Assembly: GCA_005883115.1 (NCBI GenBank)
Contig: VAZQ01000123.1
Coordinates: forward strand, 1 to 12,157
Direction: 5' to 3'
DNA length: 12,157 nucleotides
Origin: Alphaproteobacteria bacterium
GTDB taxonomy: Bacteria; Pseudomonadota; Alphaproteobacteria; Rhizobiales; Xanthobacteraceae
A model generated the notes under the pieces. That model was not told the DNA's origin and did no database searches. It was given only the letters and a program-made list of their open reading frames with translations. Made by a program: the position numbers and the translations under genes. Of this stretch, positions 6,420 to 12,157 are shown one piece after another; the first letter of the stretch is position 1, and the number at the start of each line of letters is the position of its first letter.

Positions 6420-7301
6420 CTATCGTTGACAGACAGGACAAAAAAATGTCGACCTGCCGCCTTGCACCACGCGCCTGATCGTGCCGGCGCAACCTGGCGT
6501 CGGGCAGGGCTTGCCGGCACGATCATAGACGCGGAAAGTGTGCTGAAAATCACCGAGTTCACCGTCAGTGCGGCGGTGATCGCGCAAGGAGGAGCCGCCT
6601 GCCGCGATCGCCTCGGCGAGCACTGCCTTGATCGCATCGACCAGCCGTTGTGCGCGCTCTCTCGGGGTCCCGGTTCTGCTCGCAACGGTGGAGGCCCCTC
6701 GCTTGGGTGAGAGCCGTGCGCGGTGCAGCGCCTCGCATACGTAGATGTTGCCAAGCCCCGCCACGACCCGTTGATCCGACAGCGCGGCCTTGAGCGAAGT
6801 CCTTTTGCCTTTGCACGCCCGCGCGAGCATCGCCGCGTCGAACTCGTTGCCGAGGGGCTCCGGGCCGAGCGCGCGCAACAGCGGCTCCCGGTCAAGCTCG
6901 GCGCGGCCGACGAGCTTCATCATGCCGAAGCGGCGCGGGTCATTGAAGGAAATGCGCGCGCCGGAGGACATATGGAACACGACGTGGTCGTGGACCGCGT
7001 TTTTCGCGCGCCCGTGATAATAGCGCCCCGGCGTCGCTTTGACGCGCCGCCGCGCCACCCGAAAGGAGCCCGACATCCCGAGATGCATCACCAGCACCTC
7101 GCCTGAAGATAAATCGGCGAGCAGATATTTGGCGCGGCGGGCGAGCCCCTCGACCGTTTTGCCCTCAAGACGAGCGGCGAAATCCTTCGCCAGCGGCCAG
7201 CGTAGATCGCCGCGATGGGCGATGACCTTGGTGAAGCGCGCGCCCTCCATCACTGGCGCAAGCCCGCGGCGCACGGTCTCCACTTCGGGCAATTCGGGCA
7301 T
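6420..7301 (-). CDS. mutM: Formamidopyrimidine-DNA glycosylase MutM (Fpg)
   Basis: MutM removes 8-oxoguanine and formamidopyrimidines from DNA and cuts the strand by beta/delta elimination. The N-terminus MPELPEVETVRRGL gives the catalytic proline (exposed after Met removal) and Glu3. Lys58 in RRAKYLL is the conserved elimination lysine. The helix-two-turn-helix segment reads VAGLGNIYVCEALHRA, and a C-terminal zinc finger (CPTPGC ... CPVC, about 267-291) is complete. Its 293 residues are slightly longer than E. coli Fpg (269), with the extra in an Arg-rich loop near 82-100. Start ATG 7301 has GGGAG about ten bases upstream. It ends in TAG, showing that amber is used as a normal stop in this genome. 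Divergent from ubiE. Confidence 0.97.
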   Translation of the reverse strand: MPELPEVETVRRGLAPVMEGARFTKVIAHRGDLRWPLAKDFAARLEGKTVEGLARRAKYLLADLSSGEVLVMHLGMSGSFRVARRRVKATPGRYYHGRAKNAVHDHVVFHMSSGARISFNDPRRFGMMKLVGRAELDREPLLRALGPEPLGNEFDAAMLARACKGKRTSLKAALSDQRVVAGLGNIYVCEALHRARLSPKRGASTVASRTGTPRERAQRLVDAIKAVLAEAIAAGGSSLRDHRRTDGELGDFQHTFRVYDRAGKPCPTPGCAGTIRRVVQGGRSTFFCPVCQR

Positions 7302-7324
7302 GGTTAACGAGCTCCCGCCTGAGA

Positions 7325-7353
7325 CATAGCGTCCTCTCGCCCGCCGCGCTATG
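7325..7353. promoter_or_regulatory. Inverted repeat between divergent mutM and ubiE
   Basis: CATAGCG (7325-7331) and CGCTATG (7347-7353) are perfect 7-base reverse complements, 22 bases centre to centre, about two helical turns. They lie in the 78-base gap shared by the two divergent genes, where both promoters must fit, so a common regulator is possible. It is only sequence symmetry, with moderate chance probability. Confidence 0.3.
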
Positions 7354-7379
7354 GTCTTGCCAGCAAAAGACTATCGGCC

Positions 7380-8174
7380 ATGCCGCGCGCGCGCGACCAA
7401 ACCCATTTCGGCTTCCGCGAGGTACCGCTTGAGCGCAAGCAGGCCATGGTCGACGACGTTTTTCACAGCGTCGCGGGCCGTTATGACCTGATGAACGATC
7501 TGATGTCGGGCGGGCTACATCGCGCGTGGAAGGATGCGCTCGTCACGGCCGTCAATCCGCCCCGGGCGCGTATTGCCGTCGCAGGCGAGGCTAAGGCCCC
7601 CGCGCGGCCGTTTGCATTGCTCGATCTCGCGGGGGGGACCGGCGACATCTCCTTGCGGGTGCTCGAGGCGGCAAGCAGCGGCACGCGTGCGACCGTGGTC
7701 GACATCAACACCGACATGCTCACGATCGGACGAGCGCGCGCCGCCGAGCGCGGGCTCGAAGATGCGATTGTGTTCGTCGAAGGCAACGCCGAGGCGCTGC
7801 CGTTTGCCGAGCAAAGCTACGACACGGTCACGATCGCCTTCGGCATCCGCAACGTGCCGCGCATCGAGGCCGCGCTCGCCGAGGCTTATCGCGTACTGCA
7901 CATCGGCGGCCGCTTTCTCTGTCTGGAATTTTCCGCGGTGGATGTGCCGGGTCTCGATGCAATTTATGATTTTTACTCATTTAACGTTATCCCCGTGCTC
8001 GGGCGCGTCGTCACCGGCGACGCCGCGGCGTACCGCTATCTGGTCGAATCGATTCGTCGCTTTCCGCGTCCTCATATCTTTGCCGACATGATGCGGACAG
8101 CCGGGTTCGCCCGGGTGTCTTTTCAGCGCATGAGCGGAGGCATCGTCGCGCTACATTCGGGCTGGCGCTTGTGA
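7380..8174 (+). CDS. ubiE: Ubiquinone/menaquinone C-methyltransferase UbiE
   Basis: UbiE is the SAM-dependent C-methyltransferase of ubiquinone synthesis (2-polyprenyl-6-methoxy-1,4-benzoquinol step). The N-terminal signature THFGFREVP and VAGRYDLMNDLMSGG (31-45) is typical. SAM motif I is LDLAGGTGD (81-89), followed by VVDIN (106-110), GNAEALPF (135-142) and TIAFGIRNV (151-159), the UbiE family signature. The C-terminus ends with the conserved MSGGIVALHSGWRL. Length 264 is normal for alphaproteobacteria, with a small insert near 62-77 (Ala/Arg/Pro). The ATG at 7380 fits family alignment although no clear ribosome-binding site precedes it. Its TGA overlaps the ubiB GTG by four bases (8171-8174), implying translational coupling. 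Confidence 0.97.
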   Translation: MPRARDQTHFGFREVPLERKQAMVDDVFHSVAGRYDLMNDLMSGGLHRAWKDALVTAVNPPRARIAVAGEAKAPARPFALLDLAGGTGDISLRVLEAASSGTRATVVDINTDMLTIGRARAAERGLEDAIVFVEGNAEALPFAEQSYDTVTIAFGIRNVPRIEAALAEAYRVLHIGGRFLCLEFSAVDVPGLDAIYDFYSFNVIPVLGRVVTGDAAAYRYLVESIRRFPRPHIFADMMRTAGFARVSFQRMSGGIVALHSGWRL

Positions 8175-9739
8175 TTGCCAGTCCGGCCCACCTCCTTCGT
8201 CTCGGCCACGCCGGCTTTGTGTTCGCGCGCGAGGGCGTATTTGCCGGAATCGATACGACGCTGTTGCCGCCGCCTGCGCGCGCGGCCGTGGGCTTGGCGC
8301 GGCTGATCGAGCGTCCGGCGAGCGCAGTCGCGGCGAACCGCATCGCAGCCGCGCTCACCCGGCTTGGGCCCACCTATGTCAAGCTCGGCCAGTTTCTGGC
8401 GACGCGACCAGACGTGGTCGGGGTAGCTTTGGCGCGCGAGCTCGAGACGCTGCAGGACAAGATGACGCCATTCGCGCAAGCGCAGGCGGAACGCGCAGTC
8501 GCGGCGGCGTTGGGCAAGCCGCTTGCCGACCTATTCACCGGTTTCGGCGGGCCTGTGGCAGCTGCTTCCATCGCGCAGGTGCACCGCGCCGCAGTCACGA
8601 CCTGCGGCGGCTCCCGCGCGGTGGCGGTAAAGGTGTTGCGGCCGGGCATCGAACGACGGTTCAAGGTCGATCTCGACGCCTTCACGTTCGCGGCGCGCAA
8701 TGCCGAAAAGATTTCTGCGGAAGCGAGGAGACTGCGGCTCGTCGAGGTGGTGGAGACGCTGCGCCGTTCGATGGGAATCGAGATGGATCTGCGCTTCGAG
8801 GCGGCCGCGCTCTCGGAGATGGCGGAGAACACCAGGGACGACCCTGATTTCCGCGTGCCCGCGGTTGACTGGGACCGCACCGCGCGTGACGTGCTCACGC
8901 TCGAATGGATCGAAGCGACGCCGCTCTCCGATCGCGCCACACTCGAAGCAAAGGGATTCGATCTCAGGCGCCTCGCCCGCGCGGTGATCCAAAGCTTTTT
9001 GCGGCATGCCCTGCGCGACGGCTTCTTCCATGCCGACATGCATCCCGGCAATCTGTTCGTCGACGATGCTGGCGAACTGGTGGCGGTCGACTTCGGCATC
9101 ATGGGTCGGCTCGGGCCGAAGGAACGGCGCTTCCTCGCCGAGATTCTGCTCGGCTTCATCACCCGCGACTAGCGCACCGCCGAGGTGCACTTCGAGGCCG
9201 GGTACGTGCCGCGGCAGCATTCGGTCGAAAGCTTTGCCCAGGCAATCCGTGCGATTGGCGAACCGATCCACAACCGCACCGCGGAAGAGATCTCGATGGC
9301 GAAGCTGTTCGCGCTGCTGTTCGAGGTCACTGGGTTGTTCGACATGCGCACCAGACCCGAGCTTCTGCTCCTGCAAAAGACCATGGTCGTGGTCGAAGGC
9401 GTCGCTCGCTCGCTTGATCCCAAGCTTGACATGTGGGCGGTGGCCGAGCCGGTGGTGCGCGAATGGATTGAGCGCAATCTCGGACCGGTCGGTAGGATCG
9501 AAGACGCCGCACAAGGCGCGATCGAAGTCGGGCGCGTCCTCGGCGATATGCCACAGCTGCTCTCGCGCGGCGCGGTGCTGGCGGAACAGCTCGACGCCAT
9601 CACCCGCGACGGCCTGGTGCTGGCCCCGCAGACTGTTGCGGAGATCGGCCGCGCTCAAGCGCGGCGCAACCGTTGGATCGCGGCCGCCTTGTGGGTGATT
9701 GCGCTATTCTTGGCATGGCTCATTTATCTGCTCACCTAG
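8171..9739 (+). pseudogene. ubiB: ubiB with an in-frame amber codon at codon 334
   Basis: UbiB is an atypical-kinase-family membrane ATPase needed for ubiquinone synthesis. The N-terminal part (8171-9172) has KxGQ (Lys71-Gln74), the Ala-rich loop AAASIAQVHRA (130-140), VAVK (Lys154), HADMHPGN (287-294) and DFG (307-309). At 9170-9172 a TAG interrupts GFITRD-RTAEVHFEAGYVP, where family members, as I recall, have Tyr. The same frame continues without other damage to TAG at 9737, through the conserved VTGLFDMRTRPELLLLQKTMVVVEG and a C-terminal membrane segment (WIAAALWVIALFLAWLIYLL). Total 522 sense positions plus stop is normal UbiB length. One C-to-G change (TAC to TAG) explains it. It could be a recent nonsense mutation, a sequencing error or suppressed. 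Reinitiation at GTG 9185 would give a 184-residue tail lacking the kinase core. Confidence 0.9.
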
Positions 9740-9742
9740 CTG

Positions 9743-9768
9743 TGATATCATTGATTGCATTGCAATCA
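9743..9768 (+). promoter_or_regulatory. Perfect 17-bp palindrome upstream of coaBC, candidate autoregulatory operator
   Basis: TGATTGCATTGCAATCA (9752-9768) is a perfect inverted repeat: 8-base arms around one central T. Immediately left is a second palindrome, TGATATCA (9743-9750), giving several TGAT/ATCA half-sites in a row. TTGATT (9751-9756), 17 bases and TATGAA (9774-9779) look like a promoter whose -35 and spacer the palindrome overlaps, which is a repressor-type arrangement. The downstream product carries a ribbon-helix-helix DNA-binding domain, a class that binds such repeats. The link is inferred. Confidence 0.6.
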
Positions 9769-9781
9769 TCCGCTATGAAGG

Positions 9782-9793
9782 GCGAGCGCTCGC
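9782..9793 (+). repeat. 12-bp perfect palindrome before the coaBC start
   Basis: GCGAGCGCTCGC is fully self-complementary and ends three bases before the ATG at 9797, covering the only plausible ribosome-binding bases (GGCGAG, 9781-9786). It has no loop, so a hairpin would need to open its centre. In DNA this rich in GC such palindromes arise easily, so function is uncertain. Confidence 0.35.
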
Positions 9794-9796
9794 GCT

Positions 9797-11254
9797 ATGG
9801 CCAGCATCACCATCCGCCAACTTGACGAGGGGTTGAAGCGCCGGCTGCGGCTGCGCGCGGCGCGCAACGGCCGCTCGATGGAGGACGAGGCCCGCACCAT
9901 TCTGCGCCACGCGGCTAGTCTCGATGAGCGGATAGAGCCGGGCGGCACGCCCGAGACTCGCGCGCCGCACACCGCTCGTCGGGGCAGCAGCGCGACGGCG
10001 CATGCGCTGGGGCCTGCGGCAGAGCACGCGGACGCCGCACGGACAAAACGCATTCTGCTGATCATCGGCGGCGGCATCGCCGCCTATAAGGCGCTCGATC
10101 TCATCCGCCGATTGAAGGAGCGCGAGCTTGCCGTGCGCTGCATTCTCACCAAGGCGGCGCAGGAATTCATCACGCCGCTCTCGGCGGCTGCGCTCTCGGG
10201 CGAGCGCGCGTTCACAGATCTATTCGATCCGCAAACCGAGTTCGACATCGGCCATATCAGGCTCGCGCGCGAGGCCGATCTCATCGTGCTGGCGCCCGCA
10301 ACCGCCGACCTCATAGCCAAACTGGCGGGCGGCCACGCCGACGACCTCGCCAGCGCCGTGCTGCTCGCGACCGACCGACCCGTCCTCGTGGCGCCCGCCA
10401 TGAACCCCCGCATGTGGGAGCATAAGGCAACACGGCGCAATCTGGTGCAGCTCATCGCGGATGGCGTGGCGGTCGTAGGTCCCAACTCCGGCGAGATGGC
10501 GGAGGCGAGTGAGGCTGGCATAGGGCGCATGGCCGAGCCGCTCGAGATCGTGGCGGCGGTGCTGTCGCTGATTGGTCGTGCCGCAGGCGAGGGCGCGCTC
10601 GCCGGTAAGCGCGTAATCGTCACCTCCGGTCCAACCCATGAGCCGATCGATCCGGTGCGCTACATCGCCAACCGCTCCTCGGGCAAACAAGGCCATTCCC
10701 TCGCTGCGGCAGCCGCCGCAGCGGGCGCGGAGGTGACGCTCGTCTCCGGGCCGGTCCACCTGCCGGACCCGCCCGGCGTCAAAATCATCAAGGTCGCGAG
10801 CGCGCAGGACATGCTGGCTGCAGTGATGAACGCGCTGCCCGCCGATGTCGCGGTGTTCGCAGCCGCCGTGGCCGATTGGCGCCCGGCCAAGGCCCAACTA
10901 AACAAGATTAAGAAAGGCCCCGGCGGCGCTCCTAAGCTCGCACTCACCGAAAATCCCGACATCCTCGCGACAGTGGCGCACAACACGAAAAGACGACCTC
11001 ACCTCGTTATTGGCTTTGCGGCCGAGACCGACCACATCATCGAGCACGCCAAAGCCAAGCTCGCACGCAAAGGGTGCGATTGGATCCTCGCCAACGACGT
11101 CTCGGCCGAGAGCGGTGTCATGGGCGGCGACCGCAACACCGTGCATCTAGTGACGGCGCAAGGGGTTGAATCCTGGCCGCCGCAATCGAAAGAGGACGTG
11201 GCGCGCGGGCTTGTGGCGCGCATTGCCGAAACGCTCGCCGGAGCCAAGCGGTGA
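9797..11254 (+). CDS. coaBC: CoaBC with an N-terminal FitA-like ribbon-helix-helix domain
   Basis: This bifunctional enzyme makes 4'-phosphopantetheine for CoA. CoaB joins phosphopantothenate and cysteine with CTP; CoaC decarboxylates the product with FMN. CoaC spans about 83-260: GGGIAAYKALDLIRRL, His153 in GHIRLAREAD, clamp PAMNPRMW (200-207). CoaB spans about 268-482: TSGPTHEPIDPVRYI, NRSSGKQG (292-299), AAAVADW (355-361), KIKK (370-373), GFAAET, ANDV. Residues 1-40 (MASITIRQLDEGLK ... GRSMEDEARTILRHA) match FitA/VapB-type ribbon-helix-helix antitoxins. A loose Ala/Arg/Pro linker (41-82) follows. No in-frame ATG, GTG or TTG lies between codon 28 and the CoaC domain, so the extension is probably translated. 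The CoaC cysteine normally in an ACG-x-x-G-x-G-R-M segment is missing (MAEASEAGIGRM). Stop overlaps dut by four bases. Confidence 0.95.
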   Translation: MASITIRQLDEGLKRRLRLRAARNGRSMEDEARTILRHAASLDERIEPGGTPETRAPHTARRGSSATAHALGPAAEHADAARTKRILLIIGGGIAAYKALDLIRRLKERELAVRCILTKAAQEFITPLSAAALSGERAFTDLFDPQTEFDIGHIRLAREADLIVLAPATADLIAKLAGGHADDLASAVLLATDRPVLVAPAMNPRMWEHKATRRNLVQLIADGVAVVGPNSGEMAEASEAGIGRMAEPLEIVAAVLSLIGRAAGEGALAGKRVIVTSGPTHEPIDPVRYIANRSSGKQGHSLAAAAAAAGAEVTLVSGPVHLPDPPGVKIIKVASAQDMLAAVMNALPADVAVFAAAVADWRPAKAQLNKIKKGPGGAPKLALTENPDILATVAHNTKRRPHLVIGFAAETDHIIEHAKAKLARKGCDWILANDVSAESGVMGGDRNTVHLVTAQGVESWPPQSKEDVARGLVARIAETLAGAKR

Positions 11255-11727
11255 GGAAAATCAAACTGCGGGTCATGCGGCTTGCGCACGCCGCCGACCT
11301 GCCGCTGCCGGCCTATCAGAGCGCGGGTGCCGCTGGCCTCGACCTCATGGCCGCGGTGCCCGCTGGCGCGCCCTTGGTCATCGCGCCCGGCGGCCGCACT
11401 GCCGTCCCGACCGGTCTTGCATTCGCGCTCCCTCCTGGGATCGAGGGCCAGATCAGGCCGCGCTCCGGGCTCGCGCTGCGGTACGGCGTGACGGTGCTCA
11501 ACTCACCCGGCACGCTCGATCCCGATTACCGCGGTGAACTCCATGTAATTCTTGCAAATTTCGGGGAAGCGCCATTCCCGGTCGCGCGCGGGGCGCGCAT
11601 TGCGCAGTTGGTACTGTCGGCAACCGTGCAAGCGAGTATTTGTGAAGTTGCAAATCTTGATGAAACAACGCGCGGAGTTCGGGGTTTTGGTTCTACGGGC
11701 ACGGGACGGGAAGAGCGGAGCGATTAA
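11251..11727 (+). CDS. dut: dUTP diphosphatase (dUTPase)
   Basis: Dut hydrolyses dUTP to dUMP and pyrophosphate, keeping uracil out of DNA and feeding thymidylate synthesis. All five motifs of the trimeric family are present: AGAAGLDL (25-32), PRSGLAL (70-76), the uracil-binding GTLDPDYRGE (87-96) with catalytic Asp90 (same number as in E. coli), ARIAQLV (115-121) and the C-terminal arm RGVRGFGSTG (141-150). Length 158 is typical. The start is GTG at 11251, overlapping the coaBC stop as GTGA (11251-11254), so translation is probably coupled and no separate ribosome-binding site is needed. coaBC-dut is a common bacterial pair. Ends in TAA. Confidence 0.97.
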   Translation: MRKIKLRVMRLAHAADLPLPAYQSAGAAGLDLMAAVPAGAPLVIAPGGRTAVPTGLAFALPPGIEGQIRPRSGLALRYGVTVLNSPGTLDPDYRGELHVILANFGEAPFPVARGARIAQLVLSATVQASICEVANLDETTRGVRGFGSTGTGREERSD

Positions 11728-11754
11728 TTCGCGTTTCTCGACGTGGGGAACGTC

Positions 11755-12157
11755 ATGCCGCTTCTGCCGCGCAAAGGCGCTTTGGCCATCGCCGCTGTGA
11801 TCGACATCGCGGTCAACGCGCGAGGGCGCCCGGTCGCGGCCAAGGCGCTGGCGAGCCGACATCGGCTGCCGCCACGGCACCTGGAACCGGTGCTGCAAGC
11901 GCTGGTGCGCCACGGCATCCTCAAAGGCACGCGCGGGCCGCGCGGCGGCTACGAGCTGGCGCGCGAGCAACGCCGCATCACCGCCGACGATATTGTGCGG
12001 GCAGCCGGGACAGCTGAGGAGATCAATGGAGAGCCACACGCCAACTCCGCCTTGCTCGACAAGGTGGTGATGCCCGCGCTGGGACAAGCGGAGCATGCCT
12101 TCTGCGCGGCGCTCGCGCGAATCAGTATCGAGGACCTCGCCCATTCCGCCGCCGACC
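11755..12157 (+). CDS. Rrf2-family transcriptional regulator (C-terminus beyond window)
   Basis: An open frame starts at ATG 11755 with GGGGAA four bases upstream and runs off the right edge, 134 complete codons. The N-terminus MPLLPRKGALAIAAVIDIA, the helix-turn-helix region VAAKALASRHRLPPRHLEPVLQALVRHGIL (27-56; family residues L-x-x-R-x-x-L/I-P-x-x-x-L-E-x-V-L) and the wing GPRGGYELAR (61-70) mark the Rrf2 family. ITADDIVRA (75-83) follows as in IscR and NsrR. Only one cysteine (Cys117) is visible where cluster-binding members have three between about 92 and 106, so an IscR-type iron-sulfur cluster is unlikely. It starts 27 bases after dut and is probably in the same operon. Its targets cannot be told from the sequence. 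Confidence 0.88.
   Translation, partial: MPLLPRKGALAIAAVIDIAVNARGRPVAAKALASRHRLPPRHLEPVLQALVRHGILKGTRGPRGGYELAREQRRITADDIVRAAGTAEEINGEPHANSALLDKVVMPALGQAEHAFCAALARISIEDLAHSAAD

Noticed and set aside
5909..6478. Plus-strand open frame of 189 codons opposite the hydratase
   Set aside because: It overlaps the crotonase catalytic region on the other strand and has no recognisable fold.
9170..9172. Amber as pyrrolysine or another recoded amino acid
   Set aside because: TAG ends mutM (6420-6422) and ubiB (9737-9739) as an ordinary stop, and UbiB is not a family known for recoding. A point mutation is simpler.
8531..9658. Long minus-strand open frame of 375 codons opposite ubiB
   Set aside because: It is the antisense shadow of a GC-rich gene. 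Its composition is a His/Arg/Glu mix with no recognisable domain, while the plus strand encodes all UbiB motifs.
9185..9739. A separate gene starting at GTG 9185 after the ubiB stop
   Set aside because: It is in the same frame as ubiB and its sequence is simply the conserved UbiB C-terminus. The GTG has only a weak GAG before it, so this is a fragment, not an independent gene.
9797..9916. A stand-alone antitoxin gene of a toxin-antitoxin pair
   Set aside because: No stop separates the RHH segment from CoaBC, and no PIN-domain or other toxin frame occurs upstream or downstream.
11503..12144. Minus-strand open frame of 213 codons across dut and the Rrf2 gene
   Set aside because: It overlaps two well-supported plus-strand genes, including dUTPase motifs III-V, and shows no domain of its own.
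1..12157. CRISPR array, tRNA, insertion sequence or phage genes
   Set aside because: No spaced direct repeats, tRNA-like cloverleaf sequence, transposase or integrase motifs, or terminal inverted repeats were seen on either strand.

Overview
The window looks like a chromosomal piece from a GC-rich alphaproteobacterium of the Hyphomicrobiales (Rhizobiales), somewhere near the Bradyrhizobium / Rhodopseudomonas / Rhodoplanes group. The evidence is an Irr regulator with a GCP heme motif divergent from fabA-fabB, a mutM | ubiE-ubiB-coaBC-dut block, and protein sequences of alphaproteobacterial type throughout. It is mostly housekeeping DNA. I see no insertion sequence, phage, CRISPR array, tRNA or rRNA, and no gene-free stretch over 300 bases.

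Region 1 (1-2431) holds unsaturated fatty-acid synthesis and iron control. fabB (cut at the left edge) and fabA read leftward, and irr reads rightward from the shared divergent region. Region 2 (2486-4662) holds a secreted SH3-like protein (minus strand), a divergent NADP-type D-2-hydroxyacid dehydrogenase, and a small secreted protein of unknown function. Region 3 (4748-7301, all minus) reads mutM, then an enoyl-CoA hydratase, then a MoeB/ThiF-type adenylyltransferase. Region 4 (7380-12157, all plus) reads ubiE-ubiB-coaBC-dut, then the start of an Rrf2-type regulator. It covers ubiquinone synthesis, coenzyme A synthesis and dUTP removal, with GTGA overlaps at two junctions.

Three things stand out. 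First, coaBC carries an N-terminal FitA-like ribbon-helix-helix (antitoxin-type DNA-binding) domain fused in frame. A perfect 17-bp palindrome lies 28 bases upstream of its start, inside a promoter-like sequence, so a CoA enzyme that represses its own gene is a testable idea. The same protein seems to lack the conserved CoaC active-site cysteine. Second, ubiB is cut by one in-frame amber codon at codon 334 where the family normally has tyrosine, and the frame then runs on intact to the usual C-terminus. Third, several intergenic regions hold clean inverted repeats: a likely irr operator, a fabA leader that could hide its own ribosome-binding site, and a strong GCGATCGC hairpin between two divergent genes.
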